From assembly GCF_015751045.1 (NCBI RefSeq), contig NZ_BNJW01000005.1:1-64000 (forward strand): a stretch of 64,000 bases of DNA. The letters run 5' to 3'. The notes beneath the pieces are model-generated. The model saw only the letters and a program-made list of their open reading frames with translations. It was not told the origin of the DNA and ran no database searches. Both the position numbers and the translations under genes were made by a program. This DNA comes from Enterococcus lactis. GTDB lineage: Bacteria; Bacillota; Bacilli; Lactobacillales; Enterococcaceae. Shown here piece after piece: positions 9,143 through 17,804 of the stretch; position 1 is the first letter of the stretch; the number at the start of each line of letters is the position of its first letter.

Positions 9143-10129
9143 TTAAGATTTTTTATTGCGGTCTTCAATGTGTACATCACCGCTTGTGTCAATATCCAAT
9201 TCTTCTCGGCTAACATCTTCTGTCACTTTTTCAACGTCTTCATGTTCTTCTTTATGAATTCCCACTTCTTCACGAACAACTGTATGCTTGCTAACATCTA
9301 CTTGCTCTTCTTTGATTGGGATAGTGATTGTGTCATCTTCCAAGTTTTCGTCTGTACCCTGTGAAGATGGATCTGTTACTGGTTTGCGCTCGATGACGAT
9401 TTCTTCACGTTTGACCGGTACTTCTACCGTTTCAGTATCGTTGACCATATGTTTGTGGATGTCGACTTCTCCAGTGGTAACATCATGTGTATTTACATCT
9501 AATTTTTCTTCTTTTAGTTGAATCGTATCATCATCTAGATTTGGTTTGCGATCGATGTCTTCCGTCTCTTTTGTACTCATAGAATCAGCTTCGCCAGGTA
9601 CGTCCATCGGATCAGTTCCTGGTGTCATATTCAATGGATCTGTTGTATTTTGAAAGCCTGTCGTGCCATCTACGTCCATTGGATCAGTGCCAGTCCCAGT
9701 CCCTAGTCCTGTTCCCATTGTGCTTGCCGGGGTAACTGTATCTTGCGTATCCATTGTGTCTTTTGTTGTTTCTGGCTGACGATAGCCTTTTACTGTGATG
9801 ACAAATTTTCCAGCAGAAATATCTCCTCTATACTGATATAAAGGATCATTTTCTGGCGTAGCCGTCTCAGAATCATAGGTATCAAAAGAAAAAGTGTCTT
9901 TTATTCTTTCCCATAAAGAGCGATCTTCTTCGCCATCCATCCGATTCTCATCTGTTTCAACATCTATACCGGATAATCCGTCGAATCCCAGTCTAGTTGC
10001 TGCTTCATCAGTAGTATAAATAACGATATCATCTCGATCATACCCTTCGTTACGCAACCGTTCGATTACTGATAATGCTTCATCCCTTGTACTGTAGCTA
10101 CCGATGACTGTTAAATTTTTGTCTTCCAT
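9143..10129 (-). CDS. General stress protein with YsnF/AvaK (DUF2382) domains
   Basis: Acidic, hydrophilic 328-aa protein. The N-terminal about 100 residues (NLTVIGSYSTRDEALSVIERL) resemble the GSP17M/general stress fold. A low-complexity middle holds repeated TDPMDV units (three copies). The C-terminal half has two DUF2382-like segments built of repeated EEx(V/I)xxxxHxV(V/T) motifs (about 200-245 and 265-320). The start at 10129 follows GGAGGAA. No signal peptide or membrane helix is evident. Such proteins are linked to stress survival in Firmicutes, but the biochemical role is unknown. Confidence 0.75.
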   Translation of the reverse strand: MEDKNLTVIGSYSTRDEALSVIERLRNEGYDRDDIVIYTTDEAATRLGFDGLSGIDVETDENRMDGEEDRSLWERIKDTFSFDTYDSETATPENDPLYQYRGDISAGKFVITVKGYRQPETTKDTMDTQDTVTPASTMGTGLGTGTGTDPMDVDGTTGFQNTTDPLNMTPGTDPMDVPGEADSMSTKETEDIDRKPNLDDDTIQLKEEKLDVNTHDVTTGEVDIHKHMVNDTETVEVPVKREEIVIERKPVTDPSSQGTDENLEDDTITIPIKEEQVDVSKHTVVREEVGIHKEEHEDVEKVTEDVSREELDIDTSGDVHIEDRNKKS

Positions 10130-10371
10130 GTAAATTCCTCCTAGCAAATAGATTTATGATTGGTATATTTTTACTTATAAATTTATTCTATAGGAGACGA
10201 TTGATTTCTACAAATATTTAGATTGGAATTAGATTAAAACATTTTAATTGAAATTTTGGAATATCTATGCTAATAGCAAAATATATATCACTAAAATAGT
10301 CATTTGTGCATTTATTCCTATAGGAAATTTTTTGAAAAAATTTCTTATATTTTCCATTTATTACGATTGTA
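10130..10371. other. AT-rich intergenic region
   Basis: About 240 bp without a credible gene. It holds the promoter of the stress gene and, at about 10324-10345, the inverted repeat GAAATTTTTT/AAAAAATTTC, a plausible terminator of the membrane protein gene. The word CTATAGGA/CTATAGGAAA occurs twice (10188 and 10318). Confidence 0.5.
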
Positions 10372-10749
10372 TTATTTATCCAATCCTTGAATAAGCAAGC
10401 TACTTATATAGATAAATAGACTGATTCCTAGTATAATCGTTCCTATCATAGGATAAATTCCTATGTAAGGTGATGAAGCTCCAGCTATTTCTAATATTCC
10501 TTTAAGAATCATTCCGACGATATAGCTAGCCAAACCCGTATTGAATAAATTGAAAGCCAGGCGATTTCGAAAAGTATTTAATATTTTTTCGAAAATAAAA
10601 AGGAATGCCCCTCCTACCATTGGAATAACCCAGACCCATTTCAGTGCTTGTGAAGTGACCCCGTGGCTAAAATGATGATAAACCAATTGAAAGATGAAAA
10701 GAATGACTGAACTAATAAAATAACTATAAAACGTTTTTTTCTTATTCAT
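10372..10749 (-). CDS. Small four-helix membrane protein, function unknown
   Basis: 125 residues with four predicted transmembrane helices (about 8-28, 37-57, 68-90, 98-118) and a positively charged N-terminus. I do not recognise the family. It lies 16 bp downstream of the phosphodiester glycosidase gene, which follows the GT2-GtrA gene, so it is the third member of a cell-surface sugar operon and may help in polymer transfer or anchoring. That role is inference from position only. Confidence 0.6.
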   Translation of the reverse strand: MNKKKTFYSYFISSVILFIFQLVYHHFSHGVTSQALKWVWVIPMVGGAFLFIFEKILNTFRNRLAFNLFNTGLASYIVGMILKGILEIAGASSPYIGIYPMIGTIILGISLFIYISSLLIQGLDK

Positions 10750-10765
10750 AATTATACCCCTTTTC

Positions 10766-11692
10766 TTAACCTATAAAAACGATATCGCTGACAGATCGTT
10801 CAGAGTTTCCACTTCCGCCGACTGTTTGATTAATGACTTTTCCATTGAAATAAAGCGTTGTTGACCCTCCACCATCTAAATTATATGCGGTTTTTGCTCC
10901 ATGATTTTTCAATACAGTTGCTAGTTCGCTGAGACTCAACCCTTGACTATCATCTGTTCGACCTTCTGAAACAACAACGAGATAATGGTTTGTTCCAACT
11001 TGAGCAATTGCGATTCGTGGATTACTTTGCATCGACTGCGACACTTCCTCATCTTCAGAAACAGTGACTTCTCCATCTTCAACTAAAGCAGGACCAAAAG
11101 ATAAAACTTGTTGTACATCTTCTTCTACTAGCTTTTCAGCAGATGTTTCTGCTTCTTTTATTATTGAGAAATCACCATTTTTATCAATTACTAAGTCTTC
11201 TTTTGTTTCATCTTCACTAGGTGTATCACGATATAGTGTGCCATTTCTAAGTACATATCCTGTATCTCTAAAACCATAATAATCTCCGTTTATCGCTAAA
11301 ATCGCTTGTTGTTCTTGTGCGATCGCAGATGTAGTTTCTTTGATGTTGCGTCCATACGTATTGTTTGCCAAAGCTGTTTTTAAATAGCTAGAATCGCTTA
11401 CTGTAATATCAGCAACATAAACTGTGGTTTCATCAACACGTTCTGAAGATAATGTGATATTGATATTTTCATCTTGGTAGCTATTATCTGTAATCACTGG
11501 TTCAAAAGAACTTGAGTTACTCGTATTTTTTGTGTCTGTTGTCGAAGTGGAAGTCTCATTGGATACCGATTCTACTGCTGCTATTTTCTGAGGCAAAACA
11601 AATGTTTTTAATAATATATAACTTGAACTTCCTAACAAGAAAACACTCGATAGACATGCCCACATATATTTTTTTCGTAAAAAATGTTTCAT
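10766..11692 (-). CDS. Phosphodiester glycosidase family protein (NAGPA domain), exported
   Basis: 308 residues. An N-terminal signal-anchor (about 9-30) is followed by a Ser/Thr-rich linker and a NAGPA/DUF2233-type domain (about 90-308). Visible family motifs are AILAINGDYYGFRDTG and the C-terminal NLDGGGSTTLYFNG. AGGAGG precedes the ATG. The domain uncovers sugar phosphodiesters in eukaryotes and is found in exopolysaccharide and teichoic-acid metabolism in Firmicutes. It is placed between GT2-GtrA and a small membrane protein, so it probably acts outside the cell on a glycopolymer decorated by the upstream enzyme. Confidence 0.8.
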   Translation of the reverse strand: MKHFLRKKYMWACLSSVFLLGSSSYILLKTFVLPQKIAAVESVSNETSTSTTDTKNTSNSSSFEPVITDNSYQDENINITLSSERVDETTVYVADITVSDSSYLKTALANNTYGRNIKETTSAIAQEQQAILAINGDYYGFRDTGYVLRNGTLYRDTPSEDETKEDLVIDKNGDFSIIKEAETSAEKLVEEDVQQVLSFGPALVEDGEVTVSEDEEVSQSMQSNPRIAIAQVGTNHYLVVVSEGRTDDSQGLSLSELATVLKNHGAKTAYNLDGGGSTTLYFNGKVINQTVGGSGNSERSVSDIVFIG

Positions 11693-11704
11693 AAAGATTT
11701 CCTC

Positions 11705-12736
11705 CTAACAAAAGACTATGCGTCTTTGAATCGAAAAACTGACAAAAAACAATAAAATATCCACAACGGCCTTACAAAGCAAAAGCGACTGAATAATAAC
11801 CGAAAGGATCGACACACTTAGCCAACTTAAAATCAGTTGAAAGAGAAACAATAAGCTGTATTTATAAAAAGCAGTATGGGCTCTTTGCTTTCTGAACACA
11901 TAATGTCGATTCATTTGATAATTGAAAATTCCTGATAGTACTCTAGAAAGTATGGTAGCAATCAACAAAGAAGCCATTGTATGATTTCCAATAAAAAATA
12001 TAATGGAATAGAATAGTCCAATATCCACCAATGAAGAGGAAATCGAGGAAAAAAAGAAACGAATGAACGGACGATAAACAAGATAGGAATCTTGGAATAT
12101 TCGAAAATGGGAACCTTTATTTCCATCGCTATATATTGTTTTGATAGGGATCGTAGTCATTCGATAGCCGATCTTTGGTAAAACTAGCAGTTGATTGATT
12201 TCATATTCAAACCGATTTCCTTCGATTTTGAGCAGTTCAGATAAACTAGAGATAGAAAATCCCCTCAGTCCTGTTTGTGTATCCTGTAAGTGGATACCTG
12301 AGGAAAGATAATAAAAACCGCTCGTCATTCGATTCCCGAAATAGCTTCGAAAGGGCGTGTTTTCATACGAAAAATCTCTTACACCCAAAAGGAATTCCTG
12401 ACCAGCTAATCGATCTACTGCCACTAGCATTTTTTGGATGTCTTCGATTTCATGCTGACCATCACTGTCTGCTGTGACAACGCCAGTAATGTCTGGATAG
12501 GAATCAAGTATAACTGAAAAGCCGAATTTTAATGCATATCCCTTGCCTTTGTTGTCAAAGTAGCTAATTTTAGTGATATTAGGATGTTCCATTCGCTGAA
12601 ACAGTTTTTGATAGGTTTTCCCACTTCCATCATCAACAATGATAATCGGTACGTTTACAGATTGTGCTAATTGATTAATGAAGAATACAGTGTTTTCTGT
12701 GGGTTCGTAGATTGGAATTAATAGAATAGCTGACAT
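11705..12736 (-). CDS. Family 2 glycosyltransferase fused to a GtrA-like membrane domain
   Basis: 343 residues. The N-terminal GT2 domain shows IIIVDDGSG and the metal motif TADSDGQHE, with DTQTGLRGF further on, as in dolichyl/undecaprenyl-phosphate sugar synthases (DPM1-like). The C-terminal 120 residues have four transmembrane helices of the GtrA type with the FNYQMNRHYVF signature. Such fusions make and help flip a lipid-linked monosaccharide used to modify teichoic acids or polysaccharides. It is the first gene of a three-gene operon with the phosphodiester glycosidase and the small membrane protein. The sugar is unknown. Confidence 0.82.
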   Translation of the reverse strand: MSAILLIPIYEPTENTVFFINQLAQSVNVPIIIVDDGSGKTYQKLFQRMEHPNITKISYFDNKGKGYALKFGFSVILDSYPDITGVVTADSDGQHEIEDIQKMLVAVDRLAGQEFLLGVRDFSYENTPFRSYFGNRMTSGFYYLSSGIHLQDTQTGLRGFSISSLSELLKIEGNRFEYEINQLLVLPKIGYRMTTIPIKTIYSDGNKGSHFRIFQDSYLVYRPFIRFFFSSISSSLVDIGLFYSIIFFIGNHTMASLLIATILSRVLSGIFNYQMNRHYVFRKQRAHTAFYKYSLLFLFQLILSWLSVSILSVIIQSLLLCKAVVDILLFFVSFSIQRRIVFC

Positions 12737-12947
12737 ATACTCACCTGCTTTTATTTGAAATTGTAGTTATTGTTGCAAGTGAAACTTAAGGGCTTCTTAA
12801 AAACTAAGAGAATCACCTCTGATTTTGTAAAGACTTTTAAAAGACAGTTACATGGATGTTCGTTATCAAAGCAAGACAAATTCCCTATCGTCATTTGAGG
12901 AAATGCGGTAAAATAAAGGAAATGAACAATAACTGGAGGGATTTGTA

Positions 12948-13979
12948 TTGGACAGCAAAACTAGAAAACAACTGCAAGAAAAATTAAAACAACGTACACA
13001 TTTGCTCCCTTCCGTCTTTCAACAGTTTTTAGAAGAAAATCGCTCTTCTTTATCATTAGGTAGTCGCTATGAATATGCAAAAGATTTCCATTTGTTTACT
13101 GATTATTTGAGAAAAGTATTTTCTGAAGAAGTGGATGATCAGCTGATTATCCGTTTAGAAAAACAAGATTATCAGAATTTCTTAGCTAAAATCTATCGAC
13201 ATACTCGTTCGTTCCAAACTACAGCGAACCAAGAAACGGAGCAATTGTTTGAAAATAGCTACTACGGGATTTCGAGGAAGCAATATTCATTAAATCATTT
13301 TTTACGATTTTTATATCAAAAAGGAGTAATTGAAGAAGAGATCTCTCTTTTGGGTACAAGTTTACCGGAAACAACTAAAGCAGCTCCGCGATATATCGAT
13401 GCAGAACTTTTCAAAGATTTTGAGCATTTGTTTATCCCGATTGAAGGCTTTCAAACAAGCAGAGAAGCTAGCTTTGAAGAAAAGAATAGACCGAGGAACC
13501 TTGCGATTACTGCCATTCTTCTGTATTGCGGATTAAAGATCCATGAAGTAGTAGAACTTAAACGTAAAGATGTATCTTTGACCAAGCAGATTCTTAATCT
13601 GAATAGAAAAGAAAACAGATTGAGTAAAGTACCAATACCAAAAGAAGCGATGCCGTTTCTAGAGAACTATTTTAAGTTAACCGCACAAAATACGGATGAA
13701 AATTCTTTTGTTTTTCGTTCCTCGCATGATCAACAAATTTCTCCTCGGACTATTCGCCAAATTTTGAGCAAAATCACAGTGTATAAGAATGTATCACCAG
13801 AATTATGCCGAAAAACCTATCGCTATTATACCGAACTATATTTAGATGATGCTGACGCGGTAAACTATTTATGTGGTAATCGATACCTATCTTCCCACTC
13901 TTTTCAAGAAATCTGGGAAAAAATGGTTGATTTTTCTTATCACGAATTAGCGGCATTCGTTCAGGTTTCTGTCACATAG
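12948..13979 (+). CDS. XerS-like tyrosine recombinase with degenerate active site
   Basis: 343 residues, TTG start after GGAGGG. The N-terminal SAM-like core-binding domain (about 15-150) and the C-terminal catalytic fold are both recognisable, and overall length and layout follow XerS. Catalytic positions are not conserved. Arg I, normally in GLRxSE, is Lys in CGLKIHEVVEL. The HxLR box reads ELCR, keeping only the second Arg. The LGH box reads LCGNR. No clear nucleophilic Tyr follows at the usual distance (SFQEIWEKM). The protein may bind DNA without cutting it, or be a decayed paralogue. A terminator overlaps its 3' end. Confidence 0.7.
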   Translation: MDSKTRKQLQEKLKQRTHLLPSVFQQFLEENRSSLSLGSRYEYAKDFHLFTDYLRKVFSEEVDDQLIIRLEKQDYQNFLAKIYRHTRSFQTTANQETEQLFENSYYGISRKQYSLNHFLRFLYQKGVIEEEISLLGTSLPETTKAAPRYIDAELFKDFEHLFIPIEGFQTSREASFEEKNRPRNLAITAILLYCGLKIHEVVELKRKDVSLTKQILNLNRKENRLSKVPIPKEAMPFLENYFKLTAQNTDENSFVFRSSHDQQISPRTIRQILSKITVYKNVSPELCRKTYRYYTELYLDDADAVNYLCGNRYLSSHSFQEIWEKMVDFSYHELAAFVQVSVT

Positions 13980-13997
13980 GAACCTGAACTTTTTTTC
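13959..13997 (+). terminator. Terminator overlapping the XerS-like 3' end
   Basis: GTTCAGGTTTC (13959-13969) pairs with GGAACCTGAAC (13979-13989), followed by a run of seven T. The stem begins inside the coding sequence. Confidence 0.85.
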
Positions 13998-14082
13998 ACA
14001 ATAAACTATATTATTGTATAAAGGTTTATGTTACGATTATCTTGAGTTTGTATATTACTTAACAAAAGATAATGGAGTGTGA

Positions 14083-15615
14083 ATGATGGAGACCATAACG
14101 TATTCCCCTTTGAATTTATTTACGAATTTTCAAGAAGCTGCAGCTGGCTTTTCCGAGACCCCGATTATCTGTGATCAGCCGCTTTCTGCTTTTCCTGAGT
14201 TAGGACTTGAAACAACTTACAAAAAATGCTTTGAAAGTGTGTTAGATCGAGCTTATCAATTGGCCCATCTTGGTGTGAAATCTGGAGACAAAGTCATTAT
14301 CTATAAGAGTTCCGCTTTTGACACATACCTTCTCGCTGTTTCTGTGTCTTACCTTGGTGCAGTGCCTGTCATGACTTCTTATCATCTACCTACAGCGACA
14401 ATGGAAGTATTTATCGACCGTTTAGAAGACCCCTTCATTTTATTTGATGATGAGACAAAAAAACGAGTGGGAGAAATTTCAAACGGGACTAAGTCAAAAC
14501 AGATTCCTATTTTTTATTTACTGGAGCAACCTACTTTTCCTGTTCCCCAATCGTTTTTAGCTAAAAATGAAATTTCTTATATGACCCATACTTCTGGTAC
14601 AACTGGTATCCCTAAGCTTATTTGTCATTCTGCTCATTCTATGGGTTGGCGAACGAAATGGCAAAAAACTGTTTTTGCAAAAATTTCAGAAAAGAAATTA
14701 ATCGCTTTTCACATTTCCCCCGTACATTCTAGATTCAATATTGGCATCTCTTCTTTGATGTCCATGGGTTTTCCTATGATGCCTTTAGCAGATGCACAAA
14801 GTTCAAAAATTATTCGTATTTTGGAAACCCACCGACCAATCGCATTAGAGACTCATCCGAATAACTTTGTTCAGTGGAGTTTTACTGCTAAAGAACATCC
14901 AGAAGCTTTCTCTGGTATCCGTTATTATCACTCTACTTTTGATGCCATAAACAATCAGACAATGGAAACATTTTTGCGAACATCAATAACACAAGATGCG
15001 GTATTCCTTCAAGTATATGGCCAAAGTGAATGTGGACCAATGATTCTTAAGGCTCATACACTGGAAAGTTTGAAAACGAGTGATGCAAGAGATATGGGCG
15101 TTGGACTGGAAGACATGACAAGCGCTCGGATCACAGATTCAGTTGGGAATGTCCTTCCTGAAAATACAGATGGTCATATACAATTACTGTCTAAAGGACG
15201 GGCTTTGACTTATTATAAGGAAGATGCACGGTTCCAGGAAAATGTTTATGGCGATTGGTGGGATAGCGGAGATTACGGATTTATGGATGAGCGTGGTCAC
15301 CTATTTTTGAAAGATCGGCAAGTAGATTTGATCGAAACGATCAACAGTACATTAGCTATTGAAGACTTTTTATTAGATTCGTTAGATTTTTTGGCAGAAG
15401 TAGTGATTGTAAGGGATAAAAATCATTCTCCACAGCCGATTATTGCTTTAGCCCCTGATAAAGAAATGGATTGGAATCGCTGGTGGGAGCAAGTCCATGA
15501 ACTTCCCCGTTTGAACGCCCCTATCATCCGTGACTTTGATGCAATCCCGCGAACAGCTACAATGAAAGTTCAGCGGCTTCAAATCGAGAAAGAATTAAAA
15601 ACACAAAACAACTAA
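14083..15615 (+). CDS. AMP-forming acyl/aryl-CoA ligase-like enzyme
   Basis: 510 residues of the ANL adenylating superfamily. The phosphate loop is MTHTSGTTGIPKL (about 166-178), A5 is VYGQSECGP, A7 is WWDSGDYG, and the C-terminal catalytic Lys is in RTATMKVQR. Start at 14083 or the next ATG at 14086, after GGAG. It is monocistronic in appearance, flanked by a terminator and a repeat. No carrier protein or thioesterase is adjacent, so the substrate cannot be told from context; fatty acid, aryl acid or amino acid are all possible. Confidence 0.75.
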   Translation: MMETITYSPLNLFTNFQEAAAGFSETPIICDQPLSAFPELGLETTYKKCFESVLDRAYQLAHLGVKSGDKVIIYKSSAFDTYLLAVSVSYLGAVPVMTSYHLPTATMEVFIDRLEDPFILFDDETKKRVGEISNGTKSKQIPIFYLLEQPTFPVPQSFLAKNEISYMTHTSGTTGIPKLICHSAHSMGWRTKWQKTVFAKISEKKLIAFHISPVHSRFNIGISSLMSMGFPMMPLADAQSSKIIRILETHRPIALETHPNNFVQWSFTAKEHPEAFSGIRYYHSTFDAINNQTMETFLRTSITQDAVFLQVYGQSECGPMILKAHTLESLKTSDARDMGVGLEDMTSARITDSVGNVLPENTDGHIQLLSKGRALTYYKEDARFQENVYGDWWDSGDYGFMDERGHLFLKDRQVDLIETINSTLAIEDFLLDSLDFLAEVVIVRDKNHSPQPIIALAPDKEMDWNRWWEQVHELPRLNAPIIRDFDAIPRTATMKVQRLQIEKELKTQNN

Positions 15616-15619
15616 TCGT

Positions 15620-15792
15620 TTTTAAGTGGTTGTGAAAAAGCTGTCCTGCATCAAGTAATAAGAACAGCCAAATAAAAGTGGTTCCTCATATTTTGCCGTT
15701 TGTTGAGCTAATATCGAGGACCAGCTAATTGAAGACCGTTTATTGGAAAAAGGGAATGTGACACGATTTTTGTCACATTCCCTTTTCGCTTC
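15620..15792 (-). repeat. MITE-like intergenic element, copy D
   Basis: Read on the minus strand it starts with hairpin AAGGGAATGTGACA/TGTCACATTCCCTT (15754-15787), then CCAATAAACGGTCTTC, and ends in TTTTTCACAACCACTT near 15625. The order of elements matches copy A at 8969. It lies between the ligase and pyridoxine kinase genes. Confidence 0.62.
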
Positions 15793-15883
15793 TTTTAAAA
15801 ATTGGATGAGATAAAAATATGCCAATTGGCTGTTTTTCTTTTTTGAAAATTTCGTTATACTCTTATTCATGGAGGGAAATGTT

Positions 15884-16696
15884 ATGAAAAGAATCTTGAC
15901 GATTGGTGGTTCTGATCCATTTGCTGGCGGAGGAATCCAAACAGACTTAAAAACTTTTGAAGATTTTGGTCTATTCGGGCTAAGCGCCCTGACATCTATA
16001 GGGGTACTAGATACGAATGGGCGATTTATCTTGGAATCTATTCCTTCAGAATTGCTTGAACGACAGTTGGCTTCAATTGATCAAATGACTACATTAGATG
16101 GAATCAAGATCGGGTTATTAAATTCAAGTGAAGCAATCATGGTTGTTCGAGACTTCATAAAAGCAAAACAAAATATCCCAATCATCTTAGACCCTGTTTT
16201 GGCATTCAAAGAAACTGAATCTGTGATCAATCAATTGTATATTTCACAGCTCATCGAAGAACTTTTTCCACTTGTTACGATGATTACGCCTAATTTGGCA
16301 GAAGCTGCTTTACTTTCTGGTCAAGCTCTCCCCTCTTCGTTGATAGAAATGATCCATCTCGCTAAAGAGCTCACTGCTTCAGGAGCAAAGAAAATTGTAA
16401 TAAAAGGCGGCACAAGGATGGCTGGCGAACAAGCTGTGGATCTTCTCTATTCAGTTGACCATCAGGAGGTGTTTTCTCAGAAAAAAGTCGACACCCCAAC
16501 AGTAAATGGTGCCGGTTGTGCCTTTTCTTCTGCAATAACAGCGAATCTTGTATTAGGATTAGATGTTTCAAAAGCCGTAGCAGAAAGTAAAAAATTTGTT
16601 GCCCATTGTATTTCCAATGGTGTGCTGATGAATGATCATACGGGAAGCGTCTGGTCTGGCGGTATCCAAAAAGGAGGAACGATAAATGAAAACTAA
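15884..16696 (+). CDS. pdxK: Pyridoxine/hydroxymethylpyrimidine kinase (PdxK/ThiD family)
   Basis: 270 residues of the ribokinase superfamily. It shows the N-terminal GGSDPFAGGGIQ substrate motif, DPVLAF, TPNLAEAALLSG and the anion-hole/catalytic region TVNGAGCAFSSAI (Gly-Ala-Gly-Cys type of the PdxK/ThiD branch). The start at 15884 follows GGAGGG. It phosphorylates pyridoxine-type vitamers or HMP in the cytoplasm. The overlapping downstream ECF S-component suggests vitamin B6 salvage, so PdxK is favoured over ThiD; no other thiamine gene is nearby. Confidence 0.75.
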   Translation: MKRILTIGGSDPFAGGGIQTDLKTFEDFGLFGLSALTSIGVLDTNGRFILESIPSELLERQLASIDQMTTLDGIKIGLLNSSEAIMVVRDFIKAKQNIPIILDPVLAFKETESVINQLYISQLIEELFPLVTMITPNLAEAALLSGQALPSSLIEMIHLAKELTASGAKKIVIKGGTRMAGEQAVDLLYSVDHQEVFSQKKVDTPTVNGAGCAFSSAITANLVLGLDVSKAVAESKKFVAHCISNGVLMNDHTGSVWSGGIQKGGTINEN

Positions 16697-17171
16697 ACAA
16701 CTAACAATCTATGCGATGCTGATTGCGTTGACCGTTGCACTTTCATTAACTATTTTGATCCCTGTGCCGGCTACGAACGGTTTTGTGACATTATGTGAGG
16801 CTGGAATCTATACTGCTTCTTTTCTTTATGGTCCAATGGGTGGATTAGTTGTCGGTGCTTCCAGTGGACTATTAATCGATTTGATTTCAGGGTATCCGCA
16901 ATGGGCTATTTTTTCATTAGTGATTCACGGATTACAAGGATATGTTGCCGGATCTTTCAGTAAATCTTCTACTCGCATGTGGCTATTTGGTCTTTTTTTA
17001 GGAAGCTTAGTTATGATCGTCGGCTATGGTATCGCCGGTTGGATTTTGTATGATTGGCCGGCTGGAGTGGCTTCTATCCCAGGGAATATCTTTCAAAATC
17101 TTATCGGTATGGGCCTTGCCTTTCCTATAACTGCAAGTCTTCAACGTATTCAAGCACGGAAGCAATATTAA
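16686..17171 (+). CDS. ECF transporter S-component, probably for pyridoxine (PdxU2-like)
   Basis: 161-residue integral membrane protein with five to six helices and the small, alanine/glycine-rich S-component pattern (KQLTIYAMLIALTVALSL at the N-terminus). Its start overlaps the kinase gene by 11 bp, so the two are translated together. S-components bind a vitamin and dock to a shared EcfAA'T module, which is not in this window. Pairing with a PdxK-type kinase points to pyridoxine, as inference. Confidence 0.75.
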   Translation: MKTKQLTIYAMLIALTVALSLTILIPVPATNGFVTLCEAGIYTASFLYGPMGGLVVGASSGLLIDLISGYPQWAIFSLVIHGLQGYVAGSFSKSSTRMWLFGLFLGSLVMIVGYGIAGWILYDWPAGVASIPGNIFQNLIGMGLAFPITASLQRIQARKQY

Positions 17172-17192
17172 TTGAAAAGAAGGTTTTAGAGA

Positions 17193-17738
17193 ATGAAGTT
17201 GTCAGAAAAAGAATTGAAAGTTCAATTGACTGAAATAGTTAATGACGTATTGGCTGAGGCACACTTGAAAAAAGGAGATCTCTTTGTTTTAGGGTGCAGC
17301 ACAAGCGAAGTCGTCGGTGGACATATTGGAAAAAATTCCAGTGCGGAAGTTGGTCAGTGGATCATTCGTACGTTAAAAGAGCTATTAGATCCTAAAGAAA
17401 TTGCGTTAGCTGTCCAAGGTTGCGAACATCTGAATCGAGCATTGGTGGTAGAACGAACAGTGGCAGAAGCAAAAAAATTCGAAATCGTCTCTGTTATTCC
17501 TGCATTACATGCTGGAGGTGCTTGTTCTGTTGCTGCTTTTGAGCAGTTCAATGATCCTGTCGAAGTAGAGCATGTAATTGGGCAAGCCGGCATCGATATC
17601 GGTGACACTTCGATTGGTATGCATATCAAACATGTCCAAGTGCCTGTCAGACCTCGTTTGAAAACCTTGGGACAAGCCCATGTGACAGCCCTTCGCTCTC
17701 GTCCTAAATATATCGGTGGTCCTAGAGCAAATTATTAA
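17193..17738 (+). CDS. UPF0340/TIGR01440 family protein (YwlG-like)
   Basis: 181 residues with conserved stretches [33 protein letters not shown] and [17 protein letters not shown], which identify the YwlG family. Function is not known; the fold has been solved for homologues but no reaction is established that I can name. It starts 21 bp after the S-component gene, behind AAGAAGG, and is the last gene before a strong bidirectional terminator. Confidence 0.78.
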   Translation: MKLSEKELKVQLTEIVNDVLAEAHLKKGDLFVLGCSTSEVVGGHIGKNSSAEVGQWIIRTLKELLDPKEIALAVQGCEHLNRALVVERTVAEAKKFEIVSVIPALHAGGACSVAAFEQFNDPVEVEHVIGQAGIDIGDTSIGMHIKHVQVPVRPRLKTLGQAHVTALRSRPKYIGGPRANY

Positions 17739-17754
17739 GATGGGTAAATCAGAA

Positions 17755-17804
17755 AAACTTCCTCGGAAAGTCCAACTATTGAACTTTAACGAGGAAGTTT
17801 TTTA
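17755..17804. terminator. Bidirectional terminator between ywlG-like and malL-like genes
   Basis: AAACTTCCTCG (17755-17765) pairs with CGAGGAAGTTT (17790-17800) and is flanked by A and T runs on either side, fitting the two convergent genes. Confidence 0.85.

Noticed and set aside
10147-12736. Capsule or teichoic acid gene cluster
   Set aside because: Only one glycosyltransferase and no polymerase, exporter or priming enzyme; described as a small decoration operon instead.
12948-13979. Active XerS and a nearby dif-like site
   Set aside because: Catalytic residues are missing and no dif-type palindrome was recognised close by, so it is listed only as XerS-like.
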